Positions 53,901 through 64,000 of a stretch of 64,000 nt of DNA are shown here, in pieces. The stretch lies in assembly GCA_032173965.1 (NCBI GenBank), contig JAVUNC010000005.1, positions 310,001 to 374,000 on the forward strand, read 5' to 3'. The stretch's first letter is position 1; every line of letters starts with the position of its first letter. Made by a program: the position numbers and the translations under genes. Origin of the DNA: Sitta carolinensis. Lineage: Eukaryota; Chordata; Aves; Passeriformes; Sittidae. Below the pieces are notes generated by a model. It had not been told where the DNA came from and made no database searches. It saw nothing but the letters and a program-made list of their open reading frames with translations.

Positions 53901-55710
53901 GCCAGGGCTGAGCACTGCAGCCTGCACTCACCAGGTACTCATCCTCGTAGCCCTCGTCGTCGTCGTCCGGCAGCCGCGTGCCGGGCTCGCAGTCGCGCAC
54001 CGTGAACCTCAGCGTGCAGCTGAAGGTGCAGCACACTGCAGCACAGCAAAAGGCAACATTAGGGGAATAGCCCTCTACTCCTAAAAAATAAATGGGATTC
54101 CTATGGAAGAGAGTGCCAGGAGAGAGGAAAATATGAATTATGGGGGAATAGCCCTCTATTCCTAAAAAATAAATGGGATTTCTATGGAAGAGAGTGCCAG
54201 GAGAGAGGAAAATCTGAATTATGGGGGAATATCCCTCTTTGCGTAAAAAATAAATGGGATTTCTATGGAAGAGAGTGCCAGGAGAGAGGAAAATCTGAAT
54301 TATGGGGGAATATCCCTCTTTGCGTAAAAAATAAATGGGATTCCTATGGAAGAGAGTGCCAGGAGAGAGGAAAATATGAATTATGGGGGAATATCCCTCT
54401 ATTCCTAAAAAATAAATGGGATTCCTATGGAAGAGAGTGCCAGGAGAGAGGAAAATCTGAATTATGGGGGAATATCCCTCTTTGCGTAAAAAATAAATGG
54501 GATTTCTATGGAAGAGAGTGCCAGGAGAGAGGAAAATCTGAATTATGGGGGAATAGCCCTCTATTCCTAAAAAATAAATGGGATTTCTATGGAAGAGAGT
54601 GCCAGGAGTGAGAAAAAATCTGAATTATTGGGGAAAAAATGGAATATCTATACAAGAGAGTGCCAGGAGAGAGAGAAAAATCTGAATTATTGGGGAATAT
54701 CCCTCTTTTCGTAAAAAAATAAATGGGATTTCCATGGAAGACAGTGTCAGGAGAGAAGAAAATCTGAAATTATTGGGGGAAAACTGGAATTTCCATGGAA
54801 GAGAGTGTCAGGAGAGAGAAATCTGAATTATTGGAGAAAATCCCTCTCTTCCTAAAAAAATAAACGGGATATTCATGGAAGAGAGTGCCAGGAGAGAGGA
54901 AAATATGAATTATGGGGGAATATCCCTCTATTCCTAAAAAATAAATGGGATTTCTATGGAAGAGAGTGACAGGAGAGAGGAAAATCTGAATTATGGGGGA
55001 ATATCCCTCTATTCCTAAAAAAATAAATGGGATTTCTATGGAAGAGAGTGTCAGGAGAGAGGAAAATTCAAAATTATTGGGGAAAATCCTTCTCTTCCCA
55101 AAATTAAAATGGAATATCCATGCAAGAGAGTGCCAGGAGTGAGAAAAATCTGAATTACGGGGAAATATCCCTCTATTCCTAAAAAAAATAAATGGGATAT
55201 TCATGGAAGAGAGTGACAGGAGAGAGAAATCTGAATTATTGGGGAAAAACTGGAATTACCATGCAAGAGACTGCCGGGAGAGAGAAAAATCTGAATTATT
55301 GGGGAAATCCCTCTCTTCCCAAAAATAAGTGGAATTTCCATGGAAGAGAGTGCCAGGAGAGAGGAAAATCTGAATTATTGGGGGAAAATTGGAATATCTA
55401 CACAAAAGACTGGTGAGAGAGAGAAAAATTCAAAATTATTGGGGAAAATCCCTCTTTTCATAAAAAAAATAAATGGGGTTTCCATGGAAGACAGTGTCAG
55501 GAGAGAAAAAAATGAATTACTGGGGAAAAATCCTTCTCTTCCCAAAAATAAATGGAATTTCCATGGAAGAGAGTGCCAGGAGAGAGAAAAATCTGAACTA
55601 TTGGGGAAAATCCTTCTCTTCCCAAAAATAAAATGGAAAATCTGAAATTAATGGGAAAATTCCTCTCCTCCCTAAAAATAAAATGGAAAATCTGAAATTA
55701 TTGGAAAAAA

Positions 55711-55744
<34 letters not shown>

Positions 55745-58700
55745 GAATATTCCTCAGTTTTACCCACAAAAATATTAATTGGCTTGGGCCAGAGCAATTT
55801 GGAAATTTGATTTTCAAATAAATGTGAAAAAATTGAATTAATCCATTAAATAAATGAATTAAATAATGAAATAAATTAGGAATATTTTTATTTCTAACTA
55901 AATTTCTCTTTTATTAAACACCTTTTAAATAATCCTAGGTAAAAAATCCCAATTTTTCCCTGAAAAAATTCCCATTTTTAACCCTTTAACACCCTATAAA
56001 ACCTGATAATATTTTCCCACTTGTGTCCCAAAGACCCCAAATCTCATTTTCGACGCCGACCAAAGCTCCCCCCCAAACTGTGGATTTTTTGCCCTGAGAT
56101 GGGAATTTGGGGGATATTTTTGGGGATAAAATATAAATTTGGTTAGGCCAGAGCAATCTGGAAATTTGATTTTCAAATGAATGTGAAAAAATGGAATTAA
56201 TCCATTAAATAAATGCACGAAATAATGGAAATAAATTAGGGATTTTTTTATTTCTAACTAAATTTTTATTTCATTAAACACCTTTTAAATAATCCCAATT
56301 TTTCCCTGCCAAAAATAAAAAAAAATTCCCATTTTTAACCCTTTAACACCCTATAAAACCTGATAATATTTTCCCACTTGTGTCCCAAAGACCCCAAATC
56401 TCATTTTCAACGCTGACCAAACCTCCCCCCTCACACTGTGGATTTTTGCCCTAAAATTGGAATTTATGGGAGTTTTGGGGGATAAAATATAAATTTGGTT
56501 GGGCCAGAGCAATCTGGAAATTTGATTTTCAAATGAATGTGAAAAAATGGAATTAATCCATTAAATAAATGCACGAAATAATGGAATAAATTAGGGATTT
56601 TTTTATTTCTAACTAAATTTTTATTTCATTAAACACCTTTTAAATAATCCCAATTTTTCCCTGCCAAAAATAAAAAAAATTCCCATTTTTAACCCTTTAA
56701 CACCCTATAAAACCTGATAATATTTTCCCACTTGTGTCCCAAAGACCCAAATCTCATTTTCGACGCCGACCAAAGCTCGCCCCCCCCAAACTGTGGATTT
56801 TTGCCCTAAAATGGGAATGTGGGGGATTTTTGGGGATAAAAATATAAATTTGGTTGGGAAAGAGAAATTTAGTTAGAAATAAAAATATTCCTAATTTTTT
56901 CATTATTTAATTCGTCTATTTAATGGATTAATTCAATTTTTTCACATTTATTTGAAAATCAAATTTCAGAATTGCTCTGGCCCAAGCAAATTTATATTTT
57001 ATCCCCAAAAATCCCACAAATTCCCATTTCAGGGCAAAAATCCACAGTTTAACACCCTATAAAACTCTAATATTTTCCCACTTGTGTCCCAAAGACCCCA
57101 AATCTCATTTTCAACGCTGACCAAACCTCCCCCCTCACACTGTGGATTTTTGCCCTGAGATAGGAATTTGGGGGATATTTTTGGGGATAAAATATAAATT
57201 TGGTTAGGCCAGAGCAATCTGGAAATTTGATTTTCCAATAAACGTGAAAAAATTGAACGAGTCCATTAAATAAACGAATTAAATAATGAAATAAATTAGG
57301 GATTTTTTTATTCTAACTACATTTCTCTTTTATTAAATGTCTTTGAAACAATCCCAATTTTTCCCTGAAAAAATTCCCATTTTTAACCCTTTAACACCCT
57401 ATAAAACCTGATAATATTTTCCCACTTGTGTCCCAAAGACCCCAAATCTCATTTTCGACGCCGACCAAAGCTCCCCCCCCAAACTGTGGATTTTTGCCGT
57501 GGGATGTGAATTTGTGGGGGATTTTTGGGTGCCCATGTCCCTGCACAGTCCTGCTGGGATGCTGAGCAGGGTGTAACAGGTGCCGGTTGGTTGAGGGCAG
57601 GCTGGCAGCGGGATGGCAAGCACTGGCACAGATCCGTGGGCTCCAGCTGCAGGGTCACCCGCTGCAGCAGCTGATCAGCCAGCGTGTTGGTGCAGTCAAA
57701 CTGGGAAAAGAACAAACAGGGACAGCAGAATATTCCTCAGATGGAGCTTTTGACTTCCAGGTACAAATCAGGGAAAATTCGGCAAAGAAAGGGAAAATTG
57801 AAGTATTTTCGCTTTCCGTGGGTTTGTTCCATTGCAAAATCAGCAAAATTCGCAAAAAAGGGGAAAAAAATTAGAAATATTTCCTTAATTTGAGGTTTTT
57901 TTCCAGTCCAAAATCAGGTAAAATTCGGCAAAAATAGAAAAAAAAATTGAATTATTTTCGCTTCCAGTGGGGTTTTTCCATCCCTAAATCAGCTAAAATC
58001 AGCAAAAATAGGGAAAAAAATTAGAATTATTTCCTCAATTTGAGGGTTTTTTTTCCCAGTCCTAAATCAGCTAAAATTCGGCAAAAACAGAAAAAAAATT
58101 CAAATTATTTTTGCCTTCTGGTGGGGTTTTTCCATCCTAAATCAGCTAAAATTTCGGCAAAAATAGGGAAAAAATTAGAATTATTTCCTCAATTTGAGGG
58201 ATTTTTTCCACTCCTAAATCAGTAAAATTCAGCAAAAATAGAAAAAAAATTCGAATTATTTTGCCTTCCGGTGGGGTTTTTCCATCCTAAATCAGCTAAA
58301 ATTCAGAAAAATGGGAAAAAATTAGAAATATTTCCTTAGGGATTTTTTCACCTCTAAATCAGATAAAATTCAGCAAAAATGGAAAAAATTAGAAATATTC
58401 CTATAATTTAGTTTTTTTCCACTCCTAAATCAGGTAAAATTTGCAAAAAAGGAAAAAAATTCAATATTTTCGCCTTCCTGTGGGTTTTTCCATCCTAAAT
58501 CAGCTAAAATTCAGCAAAAATAGGGAAAAAATTAGAATATTTCCTCAATTTGAGGGTTTTTTTTTTCCCACTCCTAAAATCAGGTAAAATTGCAAAAAAG
58601 AAAAAAAATTCGAATTATTTTCTATTTGAGGGGGTTTTTCCATCCTTAAATCAGCTAAAATCATCAAAAAAGGGAAAAAAATTAGAAATATTTCCTTAGC

Positions 58701-61700
58701 TGGATGTTTTTTTTTTACAACCTCTAAATCAGCTAAAATTTAGCAAAAAAAGGGAAAAAAACCAGAAATATTTTGTCTTCCTGTGTTTTTTTTCCACTCC
58801 AAAATCAGCAAAAATCCATCAAAAAAGAAGAAAAAAAATTAGAATTATTCCCTTTTCCTGACTTTTTTTCCCCCCCAGCTCAAACTCTCCACAGCCTGCA
58901 GGGACTTTGGTGTTTTTGAGGAATTTTGACCAATTCTGCTGGGAAAAAGAATTGGATTTTTCTCCTTTTTCTCACCTGGCAAACGATGTGGTTGGGGAAG
59001 ATGTGTTTGATGCAACGAACGAAATATTCGGTTTCTGCTTCTGTCAGCTGCACTGCATCCGAGGATTTGAACAGAGGGCCCAGGGTTTGGAATTCTGGGA
59101 TGGCTGCCAGTTGTTCTGGGCAGGAAAAGAAAACAGGGAGAGGATGGAGCCAAAAACTCCTGGAATTCCAGGGTGGGGTTTGAGGGATGATTTGGGTGGA
59201 ATAATTGAGATGAATTCTGTTCCCTCTTCTGGATATGCCAAGGGGGCTCAGGCTTTCCGGGGATATTTCAGGATTCCAGCTCAGCCAGGGATTCCTCATT
59301 CCTGAAATTCCAGCCATTCCCTGCGTTCTGGAGGAAAATTTGGGGTTTTGGTGCCTCAGGCTGGTGGTGCAGAGAGGGGAAAATGGGAATGGATTCCATG
59401 GAAATCAGGGAATTGGGGATTTTGGTGCCATATCCCAGTTTGAGCTGGTGCTGCACAGAGGGGAAAATGGGAATGGATTCCATGGAAATCAGGGAATGAG
59501 GGAGAATTTGGGATTTTGGTGCCTATCCCAGCTCAGCCCAGTGCTGCACAAAGGGGGAAAAGCAGGAATGAATCCCATGGAAATCAGGGAATCAAGAATT
59601 GGGATTTTGGTGCCATATCCCAGCTCAGCCTGGTGCTGCACGGAGGGGAAAATGGGAATGAATTCCATGGAAATCAGGTAATGAGGGAGAATTTAAGAGA
59701 TGCCTTTGGGATTTTGGTACCAGGTGAGCAGGGAATGTTCTCTGGGAAGGGAGCCAGGAAGAGGCAAAATTCCCAGCAAAATGGGCTTGAATCCCACAGT
59801 TCCCATCCACGAGGGAGTAATTCAGGAATTGCACTCAGGAATAAGTCAGGATGGGTTTTCCTGGCTTTCTACTCCAGCCATTCCCTGGCTCCTTTCCCAA
59901 ATTCCAGCTCCCCTGTCCTCCCTGGAATGTTCTGGAAGCTCTCCCTGCAGCCTTCCCTTCTCCAGGGGAACATTCCCAGCTCTGCCAGCCTCCCCTTGGC
60001 TCCAGCTCCTCTCCCAGCAATTCCTGGCCCCAGGGGCTTCCCTTGCAATCTCACAAACCAGGCAGGCTCTCCCTTCCCTTCTCCTCTCTTTTCTCTCCCC
60101 ATTTCCCAGCCCAAGCCCTCGCCATGGATCCTGAGTGTGCCCAATGCCAGCAGAATCCCGGGATGCTTTGGCTGGGAAGGGCCCTCCCAGCTCATTGCAG
60201 GGACCCCTGCCAGCAGCCCAGGGGGCTCCAATCCTTCCTGGCACATCCCAGGGAGTTCCAGCTGCTCCAGAATTCCCTCTGCTCTCTCCTACCTTGGAAT
60301 ATGTCCTGCCGGGAGGGAGTCACCTTCTCGGGTCTGCTGCTCACCAGGGCAACTTCTGGGGAGGAAAAAAAAAATCAGACACAGATTTTGTGCTCTGTCT
60401 CAACCCTGCAGGGGTTTAAACCCTTTCAATTTCCACTAAGTATTCCTTATTTTAAAGTCCCTGATGGATCCCTGTCACTGCAAGCTTTATATTGCTTTCC
60501 TCTATACTGAGGAAAAATTGAATTGTTCCAGTAAATAATGAATAATAATAATAAATTAATTATTCCTATTTGGTATGAGTTTCTGATTCTTTAAAGAGAG
60601 GAAAATTGAATTAGTTCATTAAATAATGAATAATAATAAATGAATAGTCCATTAAATAATGAACAATAATAATTGAATTATTCCTATTTTTTCTAGTAAT
60701 TTCTGATTCTCTGAAGTGAGGACAAACTGCATTAGTCCATTAAATAAAGCCTCAAACTGGGACCATTTTTATCCTGTCTGGATTTTCCTCTCACTGGTTC
60801 TGCCCATGACCAGCACCAAAGAGCTCTTCAATGATTCCAGGCAATAAATCCAATTTGTGACCCAAGAAATTCGGATTATGCCCAGCAGAACAGAGCAGCC
60901 CAAGGCTCTGAGCCTGGCATTCCATGGATGTGGCAATGGGAATGGGAATGGGAATTTGGGAATGGGCATCTGGCAATGGGAATGGGGATCTGGGAATGTG
61001 ACAATGGCAATGGGGATTTGGCAATGGGGATTTGGCAATGGGGATTTGGCAGTGGGGATCTGGCCGGGATTGCGGGGATCTGGCGTGGGGATCTGGCCGT
61101 GGGGATCTGGCTATGGGGATGGGGCAATGGGGATGGGGCAATGGGGATGGGGCAATGGGGATGGGGCAATGGGCAATGGGGATGTGGCTTGGGGATGGTG
61201 TGGGGTGTGGTGTGGGATGTGGCTGTGGGGATCTGGCTGTGGGGATCTGGCTGTGGGGATCTGGCTGTGGGGATCTGGCTGTGGGGATCTGGCTGTGGGG
61301 ATCTGGCTGTGGGGATCTGGCTGTGGGGATCTGGCTGTGGGGATCTGGCTGTGGGGATGCTTGGATGTGTGGGGATGTGGCTGTGGGGATGTGGCTGTGG
61401 GATGTGGCTGTGGGGATCTGGCTGTGGGGATCTGGCTTGGGGATCTGGCTGGATGTGTGGGATCTGGCTGTGGACTGGCTGGGGATCTGGCTAGTGGGAT
61501 CGTGGGGATTGGCTTGGGATCTGTGGGGATCTGGCTATGGGATCTGGCTATGGGATTGGCTATGGGATCTGGCTATGGGATTGGCAATGGGGATGTGCAA
61601 TGGGATCTGGCAATGGGGATCTGGCAATGGGGATCTGGCAATGGGGATGATGGTGGGTTACCTGCTTTCTGGTCCAGGATTGGGGCTGTAGCCAGGGGAA

Positions 61701-62944
61701 GTGCTCTCATGTCAAAGGGTTTCTCTGAAGGCTCCAGTGTGTACTGGTGCAGGGCCTTCTCCATCCCAGCCACGGAGACTGCCAGCCCTGCAAGCACACA
61801 GGCACAGAAAGTCAACATTCCAGCTCCCACATTCACACCATTCCCACATTCACACCATTCCCCACACCCACATTCACACCATTCCCCCATTTAAACCCTT
61901 TCCCATTCCCACATTTTCAGAGCACTCCCACCTCCCGGCGTGGCCCTGGCAGTGCCCCAGTTCCGCTGCCATTGCCAAGCCTCCCTCAGCAGCAGCAGGC
62001 AGCAGCAGCAGCAGCAGCAGGGGCAGGGGCAGGGGCAGGGGCAGGGAGGTGACAATCCCAAATGACCCGGGCACGCAGAGCTCTGACCATTGAAGATGTA
62101 GGCAGCACTCAGGGCCAGCTGTCTCTGCTGCAGCACGTGCAGGTAGAACGTTGCCCTGTCCCTCACTTCATCGTCACTGTCCATCATGCACCTGGGGGCA
62201 CAGGGGACAAGCTCAGCCTGCTCTGCACAGCCTGCCTGCCCTCAGAAAGGCTCCTGGGGGGGTCTGTGGCACACAGCAGCTGGTCTGATTGTCATTAAGC
62301 GTTAAGGCATTAATGAGAAACGGGAAGACGGGATGTGGGAACGCTCAGCTCTGGAAACACAAATTATTTGTGAGTAAGCTGCAGAGGAATTTTCTTGTTT
62401 CAGAGGGGGTTAAAAATGCTCACAGGGCTCTGTAGGGGAAAGGGGGCTTTTTATACAGCACAAAGGGGGAAAATGAAAACTTAGAGAGATTTAGGTGAGG
62501 AACAAATGCCAGTCTGTGAGGATGGGGAGGCCTTGGGCATCCTGGATCCCTGGGTGTATCCAAGGCCAGCTTGGCTGGGGTTTGGAGCACCCTGGCACAG
62601 TGGAAGGAGCCCCTGCCATGGCAGGGCTGGCACGGGGGGAACTTTTAGCTCCTTCCAACGCCAAGCAGTCAATGACTCTGAGATTTCCTTCCCCCTGTGC
62701 AGTTCTCAGACTGAACCACCATCTCACATTTCCCCATCCTTCACTTCCAGCTCCCGCCAGCCACGCACGAAACGTGGGAGAAGCATTTTCCCAGTGCCCC
62801 CCAAGTGGGATTGACCCCCCTCAGTGCAAATCCCAGCCTGGTGCGACCCCTGAGCCACCCCCACTCACCTCTGGAGCAGCACCAGGATGCTTGGGAGCAG
62901 ATTCTCATTCTGAGCCCCAAATTTGGCCAGAGCACTGACAGCAG
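50986..62944 (-). CDS. COPG2: Coatomer subunit gamma-2, C-terminal part (ten exons)
   Basis: COPI coat subunit for Golgi-to-ER and intra-Golgi vesicle traffic. Exons in transcript order: 62944–62869, 62191–62088, 61787–61662, 60355–60293, 59115–58976, about 57700–57547, 54035–53932, 52603–52465, 52372–52274 and 51116–50986 (TGA at 50988–50986), about 378 of roughly 870 residues. The first two are the end of the adaptin-like helical solenoid ([25 protein letters not shown]). [18 protein letters not shown] and the linker follow, then the appendage domain: [92 protein letters not shown], and the end VDVILASLG. The exon at 57700–57547 reads well only at its start; later family residues (CYTLLSIP) appear in another frame, and its donor (gtgcag) is weak. 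The gene continues past the right edge. Confidence 0.93.
51168..51700. mobile_element. LTR-like dispersed repeat, probable solo endogenous retrovirus LTR
   Basis: Shares over 300 bases with 63690–64000 ('gaagaactaaaagtcacaaa', 'gggggcaagatggagggact', 'gtctaacacaggtgatgggc'). It has TATAAA at 51552–51557 and no coding region. It lies in the last COPG2 intron. The boundaries are estimates: the left end is set by where similarity to the second copy starts, and the right end near 51694 is uncertain. Confidence 0.6.
52850..53860. repeat. Tandem repeat, two copies of about 390 bp plus shortened copies
   Basis: 'gctttgctcttgggtgagag' recurs near 52863, 53256, 53641 and 53850. The third copy lacks the middle 190 or so bases. 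In the COPG2 intron after exon 54035–53932. Confidence 0.9.
54055..55715. repeat. About 81-bp satellite, about 20 copies
   Basis: The unit contains 'gggggaatatccctctattc' and 'ggaagagagtgccaggagag'. It is regular from 54060 to 54600 and degenerate further right. It begins about 20 bases upstream of COPG2 exon 54035–53932. Confidence 0.92.
55750..57490. repeat. About 360-bp satellite, four to five copies, with one inverted segment
   Basis: The unit contains 'ttggttgggccagagcaatc', 'accctttaacaccctataaa' and 'cttgtgtcccaaagacccca'. Direct copies start near 55780, 56128, 56487 and 57180. Bases 56855–57055 are the reverse complement of the first half of the unit. Confidence 0.9.
57735..58870. 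repeat. About 90–100-bp A/T-rich satellite, about 11 copies
   Basis: 'cctaaatcagctaaaattc' and 'tttgagggttttttt' phrases repeat between COPG2 exons 59115–58976 and 57700–57547. Confidence 0.9.
59340..59700. repeat. About 90-bp tandem repeat, four copies
   Basis: 'gagctggtgctgcacagagg'-type and 'attccatggaaatcagggaa' phrases recur four times in a COPG2 intron. Confidence 0.9.
59875..60262 (-). mobile_element. CR1-associated repeat, third copy of the 334-bp segment
   Basis: Bases 59921–60254 read identically to 6594–6927, both 334 bases long. Flanks outside that stretch differ. It ends about 40 bases from the COPG2 exon 60355–60293 donor side. Confidence 0.85.
60915..61655. repeat. 15-bp minisatellite, about 45 copies
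   Basis: The unit 'ggggatctggctgtg' with variants (ggcaatg, ggctatg). It ends a few bases from the donor of COPG2 exon 61787–61662. Confidence 0.92.
61985..62048. repeat. CAG and GGGGCA short repeats
   Basis: An interrupted (CAG)n run followed by five GGGGCA-type units, 40 bases from the COPG2 exon 62191–62088 donor. On the minus (transcribed-sense) strand it reads CTG then TGCCCC. Confidence 0.85.
62505..62670 (+). mobile_element. CR1 LINE 3' end
   Basis: 'ggtgtatccaaggccagctt' and 'ggagcaccctggcacagtgg', plus sense, in a COPG2 intron. Confidence 0.75.
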
Positions 62945-62984
62945 CTGCAGAGAGAACAGGGAGGGGTCAGAACCCGGGATGTGT

Positions 62985-64000
62985 CTGGGACAGTCCTGGC
63001 TGATCCCAGCTCCAGCCAGGGGCTCCAAACCCTGCCAGGGGGGCTCCAGACCCTGCCAGGGGGCACAGACCCTGCCAGGGGGGCACAGACCCTGCCAGGG
63101 GGGCTCCAAACCCTGCCAGGGGGGCTCCAGACCCTGCCAGGGGGGCTCCAGACCCTGCCAGGGGGGGCACAGACCCTGCCAGGGGGGGCACAGACCCTGC
63201 CAGGGGGGGCACAGACCCTGCCAGGGGGGGCACAGACCCTGCCAGGGGGGCACAGACCCTGCCAGGGGGGGCACAGACCCTGCCAGGGGGGCACAGACCC
63301 TGCCAGGGGGGCACAGACCCTGCCAGGGGGGCACAGACCCTGCCAGGGGGGCACCAGACCCTGCCAGGGGGGGCACAGACCCTGCCAGGGGGGGCACAGG
63401 ACCCTGCCAGGGGGCACAGACCCTGCCAGGGGGGGCAAAAGACCTTTGCCAGGGGGGCACAGACCCTGCCAGGGGGGCTCCAGACCCCTGCCAGGGGGGG
63501 CACAGACCCTGCCAGGGGGGCACAGACCCTGCCAGGGGGGCACAGACCCTGCCAGGGGGGGCTCCAAACCCTGCCAGGGGGGCTCCAAACCCTGCCAGGG
63601 GGGACACAGACCCTGCCGGGGGGACACAGACCCTGCCGGGGGGGCACAGACCCAGCCAGGGGGGCACAGACCCTGGCAGCAGCCAGGGACTGTTGGGGCT
63701 TTGAGTTTGATCTGTGGAACAAATTACCACCTGTGAATGAAGAACTAAAAATCACAAAATTTTAGACAGCATGGTAGTAGTAGTTATAGAGTGAAAAGGG
63801 AAATTTTGGGGATTTTACCATGGGGGCTCAGGGGGCAAGATGGAGGGACTTGGGCATTGTCGTGTCCTCCTTCCTTCTTCCTAACCCCACCTTCTTGGGG
63901 ATGGTGGCACTTGGGGATTGGATTGGAGTAGAATGGAACTGTCTAACACAGGTGATGGGCATTGGATCATAACTGTAAATAACTAACAGGGAATTTGTAG
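62985..64000. mobile_element. Second LTR-like copy, with internal 20–22-bp repeat expansion (cut by window end)
   Basis: The left part (62985–63020) and right part (63680–64000) match 51168–51550. Between them lie about 32 copies of a unit 'cacagaccctgccagggggg' (63020–63675) where the first LTR has one or two. The last 300 bases run to the window edge. Long ORFs on both strands are repeat artefacts. Confidence 0.75.

Noticed and set aside
60857..61894. 345-codon Gly/Trp/Met-rich ORF
   Set aside because: Translation of the 15-bp repeat; it also runs over a real COPG2 exon on the other strand.
62741..63730. ORFs of 240–329 codons on both strands
   Set aside because: Repeat units inside the LTR-like element.

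Overview
The window is nuclear DNA from a bird, most likely a songbird. It holds a conserved vertebrate gene block that corresponds to human 7q32: TMEM209 (minus) – CPA2, CPA5, CPA1 (plus) – CEP41 (minus) – MEST (plus) – COPG2 (minus). All genes are split into many small GT-AG exons. CR1 LINE 3' ends lie in introns and spacers, an LTR-like repeat occurs twice, and nearly every long intron carries a minisatellite. 'Bird' is well supported by gene order, CR1 and the compact gene size. 'Songbird' is an inference from general appearance.

Layout. 1–4560: 5' half of TMEM209, its pyrimidine-rich first intron and a CpG-island promoter. 4560–8470: spacer with a compound CR1. 8514–29124: three tandem pancreatic-type metallocarboxypeptidase genes, each with 11 coding exons and the same intron phases, hence old tandem duplicates. 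A mammalian-style CPA4 is not present between them. 31254–41614: CEP41, complete. 41615–42200: GC-rich promoter block shared head-to-head by CEP41 and MEST, including a 37-bp array in which seven units carry a perfect 5' splice-donor consensus. 44315–49999: MEST coding exons. 50986–62944: ten 3' exons of COPG2, whose 5' part lies beyond the right edge. MEST and COPG2 meet tail to tail with interleaved poly(A) signals near 50.57–50.71 kb.

Function. The three CPA genes encode secreted zinc exopeptidase zymogens of digestion. TMEM209 is a nuclear-envelope protein, CEP41 a ciliary/centrosomal tubulin-glutamylation factor, MEST an alpha/beta-hydrolase of the endoplasmic reticulum, and COPG2 a COPI coat subunit. 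They are neighbours by ancient synteny and are not an operon.

I did not find a new biological system. The most notable signals are the splice-donor array at the MEST first-exon position, a 32-unit expansion confined to the interior of one LTR copy, three almost identical 334-bp repeat copies spread over 53 kb, a satellite with an internal inversion, and single-base frame breaks in exons of CPA1, MEST and COPG2. The frame breaks may be assembly errors or real lesions.
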